Program-made: the position numbers and the translations under genes | Notes under the pieces: model-generated | Databases searched by the model: none | What the model saw: the letters and a program-made list of their open reading frames with translations, nothing else | Told to the model about the DNA's origin: nothing | Shown here: piece after piece, positions 1 through 8,179 of the stretch | Layout of the letters: each line of letters starts with the position of its first letter | How positions within the stretch are numbered: the first letter of the stretch is position 1 | Assembly: GCF_037969875.1 (NCBI RefSeq) | Contig: NZ_CP150218.1 | Location: forward strand, 868,001 to 932,000 | Length of the DNA: 64,000 bases | From: Paenibacillus sp. FSL R7-0337 | Lineage (GTDB): Bacteria; Bacillota; Bacilli; Paenibacillales; Paenibacillaceae | Reading direction: 5' to 3'

Positions 1-15
1 TCGCCGCTATGGATG

Positions 16-1542
16 TTACCCGCTGGAAGGGAAGCCGAGCTTTACCTTCACCGACCAAGCATTCCTGAAGGTTTTGAGCGCATTCTCAATGTCCTCCAGG
101 CCAATTAGCACCTGTCCGCCCTGAAGCTCCAGATCCAGCGTATGATTATGCAGACGGGACTTCAGCCCGCTGACAATGCCGATCTCGGTGCTGTCCAGCG
201 CGATGCTTAACTGCACTAATGTACCCAGCTTATGAATCCATTCCTCGTCGGAAGGCAGCAAAATGTCCTTATGCATCAGGGATAATTTCTGCTTCCGGCT
301 TTTTGTGCTGTAAGAAGCGATGTACGCGCTAAGAATCAGCTGGCGGTGCGTCAGTCCGCGGATGGGTGAATTCATGAGCCAGTAGTGGGTGTGCCGCTTA
401 GATTGATAATAGTTAATGTTGGAGCCTGTCCGGTGCAGCATAATCGCCACATAGACCAGCATCTCCTGCTCCTCCCGGTCCCCTTCCCGCTCAAAGGCCC
501 CCAGCAGGCTCAGCGCCAGCTTGTTGATATGGTCGAGATGCCGCTTAGAGGTACGGATATCGAAGCGGATAATCGTATCCAGGCTGTATTCCAGCGCGCT
601 GTCACGCACCGGCTGCTCGGGCTCCAGCAGATCATGCAGCATGCCCTCACGCAGGCCTTCCCCGCTGATCAGCGCCTGGCTGGCACCAATGTAATGATAG
701 ACGGTATGGAAAATAATCAGCCCGGACACGATGATATCCGCCCGGCTTTTGGACAGCCCGTCCAGGTCCTTACGCTTCTCAAAGGGGGTAACAGGCAGAA
801 CCTCCATGAACCGTTCGATCGTCTCGTTCTCCAGAACATAGCCATGGGAATTAGGCAGCGAATAATCGCGGTTCCGCTGATCGAGCTTCGCCAGTGAGCG
901 AAGTGTTCCTCCCAGCCCGTATAGCGGAAGTCCGGTGCCCGTCGATAGCCAGTCATGCTCCACCAGCCTGCCGGTTACGTATAATTGCAGCTTGCGGATC
1001 TGCTCCGCATTCCAGTTGCCGCCCTGGCTGAACATCTGATTCGTGTTGACCGCACCGAACGGGAACGAGATACTCTGCTGATAACGCCGTCCTCGAAATA
1101 AGGTAACCTCGGTACTCCCTCCGCCGATATCAATCACGAAGCCGTCCTGGACGTCAAAAGCATTGATCACCCCAAGGAAGCCGAAATATGCTTCCTGATA
1201 TCCGCTGACCACTTCAATCGGAATGGACGAAGCCTCGGACAGATAGCTGATGATCTCCGCAGAGTTAGCTGCATTACGGATGGCGGCGGTGGCGCCTGCA
1301 CGGATTCTCTCTACTTCAAAATCATCGCAAATCTCCTTGAACTGCTGAAGAACAGGTATGATTGTATTCATATCCTTCTTCTCCAGCCGGCCTTCCTTCG
1401 TAATCTTCTCGCTCAAACGGGCAGAGTACTTACATTCCTTGATGATTTTGTAGCCGCCTGCCTGTGTCGTGTCATAAATTACAAGTCGTATGGAGTTGGA
1501 ACCAATATCAATAATGCCGATCCGGCAAAGATCATCTCTCAT
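16..1542 (-). CDS. Ppx/GppA family phosphatase (exopolyphosphatase type)
   Basis: Predicted cytoplasmic exopolyphosphatase / pppGpp phosphatase of the ASKHA fold. The N-terminus carries the first phosphate-binding motif DIGSNSIRL and, near residue 140, the second motif DIGGGSTE, both diagnostic of Ppx/GppA. The roughly 190-residue C-terminal half is the helical HD-like extension seen in long Ppx proteins. An upstream in-frame ATG exists at 1575, but an AAAAGGAG ribosome site lies 9 nt before the ATG at 1542, so I use the shorter 508-residue form. The next gene downstream is outside the window; ppk is a frequent partner, but that cannot be seen here. Whether it acts on polyphosphate or pppGpp cannot be told from sequence. 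Confidence 0.88.
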   Translation of the reverse strand: MRDDLCRIGIIDIGSNSIRLVIYDTTQAGGYKIIKECKYSARLSEKITKEGRLEKKDMNTIIPVLQQFKEICDDFEVERIRAGATAAIRNAANSAEIISYLSEASSIPIEVVSGYQEAYFGFLGVINAFDVQDGFVIDIGGGSTEVTLFRGRRYQQSISFPFGAVNTNQMFSQGGNWNAEQIRKLQLYVTGRLVEHDWLSTGTGLPLYGLGGTLRSLAKLDQRNRDYSLPNSHGYVLENETIERFMEVLPVTPFEKRKDLDGLSKSRADIIVSGLIIFHTVYHYIGASQALISGEGLREGMLHDLLEPEQPVRDSALEYSLDTIIRFDIRTSKRHLDHINKLALSLLGAFEREGDREEQEMLVYVAIMLHRTGSNINYYQSKRHTHYWLMNSPIRGLTHRQLILSAYIASYSTKSRKQKLSLMHKDILLPSDEEWIHKLGTLVQLSIALDSTEIGIVSGLKSRLHNHTLDLELQGGQVLIGLEDIENALKTFRNAWSVKVKLGFPSSG

Positions 1543-1615
1543 CTGTATGTACTCCTTTTCAAGTAGATTGATCATTTGTATACTATATCAAACATTGTAC
1601 ACTACGCCAAAATAA

Positions 1616-1640
1616 AATAACCCCATGCGGTGGGGTTATT
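1616..1640 (-). terminator. Rho-independent terminator after the amino-acid ABC operon
   Basis: Perfect 9-bp inverted repeat (1616-1624 and 1632-1640) with a 7-nt loop. Read on minus it is followed by a T-rich tract, 10 nt past the stop of the ABC ATPase gene. Confidence 0.8.
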
Positions 1641-1650
1641 AGCCGGCTTT

Positions 1651-2373
1651 CTATAATACCTTGCTGAGAAAATCACGCGTGCGGGCATGCTTGGGATGAC
1701 CGAACACCTCTGCCGGTGTCCCTTGCTCCACAACCACTCCGCCGTCCATGAACAGGATACGGTCCCCCACTTCACGGGCGAAGCCCATTTCGTGCGTTAC
1801 AATCACCATAGTCATGCCGTTCACTGCCAGCTGCTTCATAACCTCCAGCACTTCACCGACCATCTCCGGGTCCAGCGCCGAGGTTGGCTCGTCGAACAGC
1901 ATAACATGCGGCTGCATAGCCAGCGCCCGGGCGATTGCGATCCGCTGCTTCTGTCCGCCGGAGAGCTGGGCCGGATAAGCATCGCGCTTATCCTCAAGGC
2001 CTACCGTACGCAGCAGCTCCATCGCAAACTTCTCTGCCTCTGCAGCCTGCTGCTTCTTCACCTTGAGCGGGGCGAGCATAATGTTCTGCAGCACGGATTT
2101 GTGCGGGAACAGGTTGAACTGCTGGAACACCATGCCCATTTTCTCGCGGGTCACGTTGATGTCATGGCGCTTCGCGGTAATGGATTGACCCTCGAAGCTG
2201 ATCTCGCCGCCCGTAGGCTGCTCCAGCAGGTTCAGACAGCGCAGAAAGGTGCTTTTGCCCGATCCGCTGGGGCCGATGACGACAACGACCTCGCCCTTGT
2301 GAATATTCAGATCAATGCCCTTCAGGATCTCCAGCTTCCCAAAGCTCTTCCGCAGGTTCTTAACCTCGATCAT
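1651..2373 (-). CDS. Polar amino-acid ABC transporter, ATP-binding subunit (GlnQ type)
   Basis: ATPase subunit of an amino-acid uptake system, 240 residues as usual for the GlnQ/ArtP/TcyC family. Visible motifs are Walker [10 protein letters not shown] near residue 32, the Q-loop region [12 protein letters not shown], the signature LSGGQKQR, Walker B with D-loop [12 protein letters not shown], and the switch histidine in VTHEMGFA. It is the last gene of a three-gene minus-strand unit (binding protein, permease, ATPase), and its start overlaps the permease end by 14 nt, implying coupled translation. Substrate is not determinable from the ATPase; a glutamine, cystine or other polar amino acid is expected from the family. 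Confidence 0.93.
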   Translation of the reverse strand: MIEVKNLRKSFGKLEILKGIDLNIHKGEVVVVIGPSGSGKSTFLRCLNLLEQPTGGEISFEGQSITAKRHDINVTREKMGMVFQQFNLFPHKSVLQNIMLAPLKVKKQQAAEAEKFAMELLRTVGLEDKRDAYPAQLSGGQKQRIAIARALAMQPHVMLFDEPTSALDPEMVGEVLEVMKQLAVNGMTMVIVTHEMGFAREVGDRILFMDGGVVVEQGTPAEVFGHPKHARTRDFLSKVL

Positions 2374-3019
2374 CCGTGTTCAGCCTCCGTTCCAATATAC
2401 CCAGCAGCTTGGATAGTATGAATGTCAGTACGAAATACATGATGGCAATAATAACATAGGGTGTTAGGCCCTCATACGTAATCGTTGTAATGGTCTTCGC
2501 CTGAAAGAACAGGTCTGCAACCCCGATCATAGACACGATTGAAGATTCTTTGATGATGGTAATAAATTCATTGCCGATGGCCGGCAGCACATTCTTAATC
2601 GCCTGTGGCAGCACGATATAGCGCAGCGTCATCCCCTGCTTCATTCCGAGTGAACGCGCCGCTTCAACCTGACCGCGGTCCACCCCTTGAATCCCGGCGC
2701 GGAAAATCTCCGCCAGATAAGCAGAACTGTTTATGGTTAATGTAATCGCACCGGACTGGATCGGCGTAAACTCAAGTCCAAGCTCCGTTAACCCGTAGTG
2801 AATCAGAAACAGCTGCACCAGCATCGGCGTCCCGCGTAAGAATTCGACCCATGCGGTGGCGATAAAGCGCAGAATTCTCCATTTGGACATCCGCAGGAGC
2901 GACACCAGGATGCCGAGTACGAAACCGAAGAATACCCCCAGTACTGCAAGCAGCAGTGTGTACTGCAGACCGGATAAGAATAAATTGCGGTACTCATAAG
3001 CCATATCGAATAGATTCAT
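2360..3019 (-). CDS. Polar amino-acid ABC transporter, permease subunit (HisM/GlnP type)
   Basis: Membrane permease, about 219 residues with five predicted hydrophobic spans. The EAA loop typical of importers is visible as [20 protein letters not shown], where it would contact the ATPase. A TTG start at 3028 is possible, but the AGGAGG site is only 2 nt from it and 11 nt from the ATG at 3019, so the ATG is preferred. Only one permease is present, so the channel is probably a homodimer. It overlaps the ATPase gene downstream and is separated from the upstream binding-protein gene by a hairpin with a T-run that may lower its expression relative to the binding protein. Confidence 0.93.
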   Translation of the reverse strand: MNLFDMAYEYRNLFLSGLQYTLLLAVLGVFFGFVLGILVSLLRMSKWRILRFIATAWVEFLRGTPMLVQLFLIHYGLTELGLEFTPIQSGAITLTINSSAYLAEIFRAGIQGVDRGQVEAARSLGMKQGMTLRYIVLPQAIKNVLPAIGNEFITIIKESSIVSMIGVADLFFQAKTITTITYEGLTPYVIIAIMYFVLTFILSKLLGILERRLNTDDRG

Positions 3020-3050
3020 TGCCCTCAAACCCTCCTCTTCTCAAAAAAAT

Positions 3051-3078
3051 AGAAAACGGCGGATCACCGCCATTTTCT
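3051..3078 (-). terminator. Intercistronic hairpin with T-run between binding protein and permease
   Basis: Twelve-nt arms (3051-3062, 3067-3078; one mismatch) around a 4-nt loop, followed on minus by a seven-T stretch. A second perfect 7-bp stem lies at 3096-3113. Position between substrate-binding protein and permease genes suggests partial termination or mRNA 3' protection that gives excess binding protein. Confidence 0.6.
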
Positions 3079-3154
3079 GCATGATAGAGCATGATCCCGC
3101 AGCCAGCTGCGGGCCTATCCTTGATCTCTGCTAACCGTATATGCGGTTCGCGTG

Positions 3155-3979
3155 TTATTTGCTCTCAGCAAGCTCGCTTGCTGCCGCTACGAATTCATCA
3201 ATCTTGCCTTCGGAGTTCAGGCGTCCGAGTGTCTTATTCACTTGATCGAGCAGCTCGGTGTTGCCCTTCTTCACGCCGATGACATAACCGTCATCTTCAA
3301 CCTCCGGCTTGGCATCGGTGATCACGAGGCCCTTGACGTTCTTCACAAAGGACTTGGCCACAGGTCCTTCCATGATGGAAGCATCCACCCGGTTCGACTG
3401 CAGCTGCAGGACGATTTCGGAGATTTTGCTGAGGGAGGTCAGCTGTGCGCCTTCGATGCCCTTAGCGATACCCTCCTGAATGGAACCGGTCTGAATTCCG
3501 ATCTTGGCGCCCTTCAGTGCGTCCATGGTAGCGAATTTGTCCTTATCGGCTTCACGCACTACGACAGCCTGCTCTGCCTTATAGTAGATGTCCGAAAGGC
3601 CTACGGCTTCAGCGCGTTCCGGCGTGGGGCTAAGTCCCGAAATGACCATATCGATCCGGCCGCTTGCCAGCTCATTCAGCAAAGAGTCGAACGGAAGATC
3701 CTTAATCTCCAGCTCCTGGCCCAGATCAGCGGCGATCTCCTTGGCAATCTCGATATCGAAACCAACAATCGTATCATTGCCTTCAACCATCTTGTGGAAT
3801 TCATATGGAGGAAAGTCTGCGCTTGTGCCCATAATCAGCTTCTTAGCCGGCGCTTCTGTGCTTGCAGCACCGCCATTCCCGCTTGCTGCGGTATTGTTCT
3901 TATCGTTATTGGAGCCGCATCCGGCTAGCAGTCCTGCTGCCAGCAGCAGTCCCATAGAAAGTTTACCCCATTTGTTCAT
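3155..3979 (-). CDS. Amino-acid ABC transporter, substrate-binding lipoprotein
   Basis: Extracytoplasmic solute-binding protein of family 3 (SBP_bac_3), anchored by lipid. The N-terminus has a short basic region, a hydrophobic stretch and the lipobox LLAGC, then a low-complexity linker rich in Asn, Gly and Ala. Family-typical segments include SADFPPYEF, IVGFDIEIAKEIA and DMVISGLSPTPER, which form the ligand cleft. The start at 3979 (MNKWGK) is chosen over an upstream in-frame codon at 4030 because it gives a proper signal peptide and has a GGGGAGA ribosome site. First gene of the importer operon, with its own promoter at 4041-4069. Confidence 0.93.
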   Translation of the reverse strand: MNKWGKLSMGLLLAAGLLAGCGSNNDKNNTAASGNGGAASTEAPAKKLIMGTSADFPPYEFHKMVEGNDTIVGFDIEIAKEIAADLGQELEIKDLPFDSLLNELASGRIDMVISGLSPTPERAEAVGLSDIYYKAEQAVVVREADKDKFATMDALKGAKIGIQTGSIQEGIAKGIEGAQLTSLSKISEIVLQLQSNRVDASIMEGPVAKSFVKNVKGLVITDAKPEVEDDGYVIGVKKGNTELLDQVNKTLGRLNSEGKIDEFVAAASELAESK

Positions 3980-4040
3980 TTGTCCCGTCTCCCCTATTCT
4001 ATTTATGTTCTCTCTACTGTTCCGTCTCATTGACCGATTT

Positions 4041-4069
4041 ATTATAAATCACTTCGCATGAATATGCAA
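4041..4069 (-). promoter_or_regulatory. Promoter of the amino-acid ABC operon
   Basis: On minus, -35 TTGCAT (4069-4064), 17-nt spacer, -10 TATAAT (4046-4041). An imperfect palindrome (arms near 4051-4058 and 4063-4070) overlaps the -35 and could be an operator; no regulator is identified. Confidence 0.6.
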
Positions 4070-4110
4070 AGACAATTTTGTGACAAAAACCTGTTACGGC
4101 GACAAAAAAA

Positions 4111-4138
4111 TGCACATCCTATGAAGGTGGTATATAAT
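4111..4138 (+). promoter_or_regulatory. Probable promoter of the amylase gene
   Basis: Consensus -10 TATAAT at 4133-4138, 75 nt before the start codon; the -35 region (TGCACA, 4111-4116) matches TTGACA at only four of six positions, spacer 16 nt. Confidence 0.4.
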
Positions 4139-4213
4139 ACTACCTACTATAGATTATCTCCAATTGCCTCATGAATCATTACAGTTTCCACCCAACTTAC
4201 AGGAGGTGCTACT

Positions 4214-5977
4214 ATGCTGCTTGAAGCGATGTACCATGTTCCCCGTGACAAATGGGCTTATGCCTATGATACTGAAACGATTCATCTGCGTGTGCGCACC
4301 AAACGTGATGATGTGGACTATGTAGTCGCCCTTACCGGCGACAAGTACGATTGGCAGCATACTTCTTATGACATCATCATGGAGAAGGCCGCCTCCGATG
4401 ACAAATTCGACTACTGGGAAGCGGCGGTCCGGCCCAAGTATAAGCGGCTTAGCTATACTTTTCGCGTGAGTAAAGGTATGGAGACGGTCTATCTGCTCGA
4501 TAATGGTATCCGCTCCGAATGCCCACCCGCTCCAAATCACTTCTACGAATTCCCCTATATCCACGGGATCGACTTGTTCCGGGTTCCTCCCTGGGCAAAG
4601 GATGCGGTGTTCTACCAGATCATGACCGAGCGGTTCGCGAATGGCAATCCCCTGATTAATCCGGAAGGCACGCAGCCCTGGGGCGGTAAGCCCGAGCTGA
4701 ATAATTTCTTCGGCGGCGACCTTCAGGGCGTGCTGGATCATCTGGATGATCTGCAGGAGCTGGGCGTCAATGCCCTCTACTTCACCCCGCTGTTCGTCTC
4801 CTCTTCCAATCATAAATATGACATCGTGGATTACCGGAGAGTCGACCCGCATTTCGGCGATAATGAGCTGCTGAAGCAGGTCGTCGAGGAATGCCACAGA
4901 CGGGGCCTGCGCGTCATGCTTGACGCCGTATTCAACCATTGCAGCGATCAGTTCCCGCCCTTCCAGGATGTTCTGGCCAAGGGGGAGTACTCGGTCTACC
5001 GGGATTGGTTTCATGTGAACTCTTTTCCGGCTGAGATTGTGGACGGCATTCCCACCTATGACACGTTCGGCTTCTACGGCAATATGCCGAAGTTCAACAC
5101 TGCCAATCATGAAGTAAAATCTTACCTGCTGGAGGTAGCCGAATACTGGATTAAGGAGATCAAGGTGGACGGCTGGCGGCTGGATGTGGCCAACGAGGTG
5201 GACCATCACTTCTGGCGCGATTTCCGCAAGGTGGTCAAAGCCGCGAACCCGGATGCCTACATCGTCGGCGAGGTGTGGAGCGACTCCTTAACCTGGCTGC
5301 TCGGCGACCAGTTCGATTCGGTGATGAACTATCCCTTCTCGGGGACGGTGCTGGAATTCTTCAATGGCGGGATGGACGGCATCACCTTCGGTCACCGGAT
5401 CGGCGGCCTGCTCATGCGTTATCCGCAGCAGACGAACGAGGTGGTCTTCAATCTGCTCGGCAGTCACGACACCCCCCGCCTGCTCACCGTGCTTGGTGAA
5501 GATAAACGGAAGCTGAAGCTGACGGTCGTCTTCCTGTTCACCTTCATGGGCACTCCCTGCATCTATTACGGCGATGAGATTGGCCTGACCGGCAACGAGG
5601 ACCCGGATTGCCGCAAATGTATGGAATGGGATCAGGGCAAGCAGGACCGCGAGCTGTATGACTTTTACCGGATGATGATTAGTTTGCGCAAGGAGCATAA
5701 AGTCCTCCGCGAAGGCCGCTTCCGGATTCTTCAGTCCTGCGAGCACGACCCGTGCATCGTCTATGAGCGCGCCGATGAGCTGATCCACTTCACGGTCTGG
5801 ATGAACAATTCGCCGCAGCCCCGCACGCTCAGCCACCCGATGGAGACCAGTGACTGGCTGGATGCACTTACGGGTGAGGCGGTCGTTCCAGAACGCGGGA
5901 TGATGAACGTGGCGCTTGAGCCGTACGAGTACCGGATTCTGTTCCGGCATATTGTGGAGGAGGCATCTAATGATTGA
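4214..5977 (+). CDS. Neopullulanase / cyclomaltodextrinase-type alpha-glucan hydrolase (GH13)
   Basis: Predicted cytoplasmic enzyme (no signal peptide) hydrolysing maltodextrins, cyclodextrins or pullulan. The first ~120 residues resemble the CBM34-type N-terminal domain of neopullulanases; the TIM-barrel domain begins about residue 130 (WAKDAVFYQIMTERFANG). Catalytic motifs are complete: nucleophile D324 in DGWRLDVAN, acid/base E353 in IVGEVW, and transition-state Asp D419 in GSHDTPR. Length 587 fits the subfamily. AGGAGGT lies 8 nt before the ATG. The next gene starts inside its last codons. Location beside glgA, glgB and glgC suggests a role in internal glycogen/maltodextrin turnover, which is inference. 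Confidence 0.92.
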   Translation: MLLEAMYHVPRDKWAYAYDTETIHLRVRTKRDDVDYVVALTGDKYDWQHTSYDIIMEKAASDDKFDYWEAAVRPKYKRLSYTFRVSKGMETVYLLDNGIRSECPPAPNHFYEFPYIHGIDLFRVPPWAKDAVFYQIMTERFANGNPLINPEGTQPWGGKPELNNFFGGDLQGVLDHLDDLQELGVNALYFTPLFVSSSNHKYDIVDYRRVDPHFGDNELLKQVVEECHRRGLRVMLDAVFNHCSDQFPPFQDVLAKGEYSVYRDWFHVNSFPAEIVDGIPTYDTFGFYGNMPKFNTANHEVKSYLLEVAEYWIKEIKVDGWRLDVANEVDHHFWRDFRKVVKAANPDAYIVGEVWSDSLTWLLGDQFDSVMNYPFSGTVLEFFNGGMDGITFGHRIGGLLMRYPQQTNEVVFNLLGSHDTPRLLTVLGEDKRKLKLTVVFLFTFMGTPCIYYGDEIGLTGNEDPDCRKCMEWDQGKQDRELYDFYRMMISLRKEHKVLREGRFRILQSCEHDPCIVYERADELIHFTVWMNNSPQPRTLSHPMETSDWLDALTGEAVVPERGMMNVALEPYEYRILFRHIVEEASND

Positions 5978-6341
5978 ACGCGAGCAGCAGATCAGACAAT
6001 ATTTCGATTCATGGATTAACAAGGACAACTCTATATTAAGTACCATCTTCGATCCCAACATTGTGTATACCGAAAGCTACGGCCCTCAGTATCGGGGATT
6101 TGACACCCTGTTGTTGTGGTTCGAGGACTGGAATACGCGTGGTACGGTATTGAACTGGACGATCAAGCAATTCATCCATCAGGGCCATATGACTGTGGTG
6201 GAATGGTACTTTAAGTGTGAGTATGATGCAGTGACCGATGCTTTTGACGGGGTCTCCTTAATCGAATTTAATCCCGGAAACCAGATCGTGAGTCTAAAAG
6301 AATTCCAATCCAAAATCCCCCATTCTTATCCTTATACCTGA
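5970..6341 (+). CDS. SnoaL-like / NTF2-fold small protein
   Basis: A 123-residue protein resembling the SnoaL/NTF2-like fold: N-terminal helix with REQQIRQYFDSWINKD, then TESYGPQYRGFDTLLLWFEDW and a beta-rich tail with VVEWYFKCEYD. Members are cyclases, isomerases or non-enzymatic binding domains, so no reaction can be assigned. The ATG at 5970 overlaps the amylase stop by 8 nt and uses a GTGGAGGAGG site within the amylase gene, so translation is likely coupled. Base composition is more AT-rich than the amylase. A role in glucan metabolism is suggested only by the coupling. Confidence 0.75.
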   Translation: MIEREQQIRQYFDSWINKDNSILSTIFDPNIVYTESYGPQYRGFDTLLLWFEDWNTRGTVLNWTIKQFIHQGHMTVVEWYFKCEYDAVTDAFDGVSLIEFNPGNQIVSLKEFQSKIPHSYPYT

Positions 6342-6374
6342 CTTGAATTTTCTTATTTCTTTAATGCTACTTGT

Positions 6375-6510
6375 TTAGTTGGAAAAACGCATCTTAATTT
6401 AGCCAATTTTCATGGTTAGAGGCAATTAGTTGGATAAACGTCATCTCTTTTCGCTGAATTCCTTAATATGAGGAAGTTTGGGCTAATTAAGTGCCATTTT
6501 TCCATTTGCT
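6375..6510. repeat. Cluster of degenerate intergenic repeats, direct and inverted
   Basis: The 356-nt gap between the SnoaL-like gene and glgA carries two near-identical 20-nt direct copies (6375-6394 and 6426-6446, 51 bp apart; one substitution and one insertion) and, at about 6482-6504, an inverted relative sharing TGGAAAAA, a short variable part and CTTAATT. No coding potential is visible. Copies of this kind are probably dispersed elsewhere in the genome, which cannot be tested here. Confidence 0.5.
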
Positions 6511-6633
6511 GCTGAGGATGTGTTTTTCCTTCCGTTAACAAGTGCCTGAAATACACCTATTCCCTCCAGCTAATCGGCACAAATCCCCCTGGTAATTATG
6601 GTTCCTCGTATCCAGTGAACCAAGTGCAACAGA

Positions 6634-6676
6634 AAAAGGCATCCCTTAGTCCATGATGAACTGAAGGGTGCCTTTT
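6634..6676 (-). terminator. Bidirectional terminator between SnoaL-like gene and glgA
   Basis: Long hairpin with arms of about 17 nt, imperfect near the loop, bounded by A4 on one side and T4 on the other; serves convergent genes ending at 6341 (+) and 6698 (-). Confidence 0.7.
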
Positions 6677-6697
6677 CCATCCTGATCCTGCTATTTC

Positions 6698-8134
6698 CTA
6701 TTCCGCTGGAGCGGCCGTAATGTTGTTATAAATATCAATGTACTGCTGTGCGGATACGTTCCAGCTGTAGTCGCCGGAGAATGCGTTTTTGGCTACCTTT
6801 TTCCAGTGCTCGGGCTTATGGTAGAACGATACGGCGCGGCGGAGCGTATGCATCATATCGTGGGCGTTATAATCCTGGAAGGTGAAGCCATTGCCCTCCC
6901 CAGTATATTCATTGTATGCCTGTACGGTATCGTTCAGCCCGCCTGTCTCACGAACCACCGGAATGCTGCCGTAACGGAGCGCCAGAAGCTGGCTGATGCC
7001 GCAAGGCTCAAATTTGGACGGCATCAGGAAAATGTCGCTGGCGGCGTAGATTTTGCGGGATAAGGCATCACTGAAAGTAATCTGTGACGACAGCTTAGTC
7101 GGGTAACGCCACTGCGCCTCGCGGAACCAGCGTTCGTATACCTCATCCCCCGTCCCCAGCAGCACGAACTGAATATCATCGTAGTATAGCAGCTCGTCCA
7201 GCACACGGGTCAGCAGATCCAGTCCTTTGGAATCCACCAGACGCGTGACCATAGCTATCATTGGAATGTAAGGAGCCACCGGCAATCCCAGCTCCTGTTG
7301 GAGTCCCAGCTTGTTCTCGGCTTTTTTGGCCAGGTTGGACCGGTACTTGGTGAAGATTGCCGTATCACTGGACGGATTATAGCTCTTGGTATCAATTCCG
7401 TTCACAATGCCGCTCAGCGCATCAGAACGCGAAGTCAGGAGGCCATCGAGACCATAGCCGTAGTATGGGGTCCGAATCTCATCGGCATAGGTCGGGCTAA
7501 CGGTAGTGACATGATCACTGTAGACAATCCCGCCCTTCATATAATTCACATTCCCGTAATACTCCACGCCCAGGAAATAGCTGTCATCCAGACCCAGCAG
7601 CTCACCCAGCACCGTATACGGAAAGACTCCCTGGTACAGGAGATTATGTATGGTGAATACCGTACGCATCTCACTGTAGAACGGATTATGCCGGTAGTGC
7701 GCCTGCAGCAGCAGAGGAACAACCGCAGCATGCCAGTCATGGCAATGGATCACATCCGGCTGGAAGCTAATCGCCGGCAGGCATTCCAGTACCGCCCGGT
7801 TGAAGTACGCGAAGCGCTCGCCGTCATCCATAAAGCCATAAATCCCGTCACGGCCGAAGTAATACTCATTGTCAACGAAATAGACGGGAATCCCTTCAAA
7901 CACGACCTTTTCAATCCCGCAATACTGATTGCGCCAGCCAATCGGAACCTCCAGCGTAGCGACAGGCTCCATCAGTGCGGAATACTTCTCAGGAATTCCT
8001 TTGTATTTGGGCAAAATCACCCGGACATCGACCCCGGCCGCCTTGAGGGCCTTCGGCAAAGCGCCGATGACATCGGCCAGTCCGCCTGTTTTGATAAATG
8101 GATGGGCTTCCGCCGCGGCAAATAGTACTTTCAT
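6698..8134 (-). CDS. glgA: Glycogen synthase (ADP-glucose type)
   Basis: Transfers glucose from ADP-glucose to the growing alpha-1,4 chain (GT5). The ADP-glucose binding loop KTGGLADVIGALPKAL sits at residues 17-32 and the GT-B C-terminal motif KFEPCGISQLLALRYGSIP near residue 378; length 478 is standard. The start has an AAGGGGGAGAT site directly upstream. It lies 45 nt downstream of glgB on the same strand, so the two are probably co-transcribed as glgB-glgA, while glgC is transcribed divergently. The order differs from the single glgBCDAP operon of Bacillus subtilis; no glgD or glgP is in the window. Confidence 0.96.
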   Translation of the reverse strand: MKVLFAAAEAHPFIKTGGLADVIGALPKALKAAGVDVRVILPKYKGIPEKYSALMEPVATLEVPIGWRNQYCGIEKVVFEGIPVYFVDNEYYFGRDGIYGFMDDGERFAYFNRAVLECLPAISFQPDVIHCHDWHAAVVPLLLQAHYRHNPFYSEMRTVFTIHNLLYQGVFPYTVLGELLGLDDSYFLGVEYYGNVNYMKGGIVYSDHVTTVSPTYADEIRTPYYGYGLDGLLTSRSDALSGIVNGIDTKSYNPSSDTAIFTKYRSNLAKKAENKLGLQQELGLPVAPYIPMIAMVTRLVDSKGLDLLTRVLDELLYYDDIQFVLLGTGDEVYERWFREAQWRYPTKLSSQITFSDALSRKIYAASDIFLMPSKFEPCGISQLLALRYGSIPVVRETGGLNDTVQAYNEYTGEGNGFTFQDYNAHDMMHTLRRAVSFYHKPEHWKKVAKNAFSGDYSWNVSAQQYIDIYNNITAAPAE

Positions 8135-8179
8135 TCCATCTCCCCCTTATTTAATTGCTTATTCGGACAATTCCTGCCT

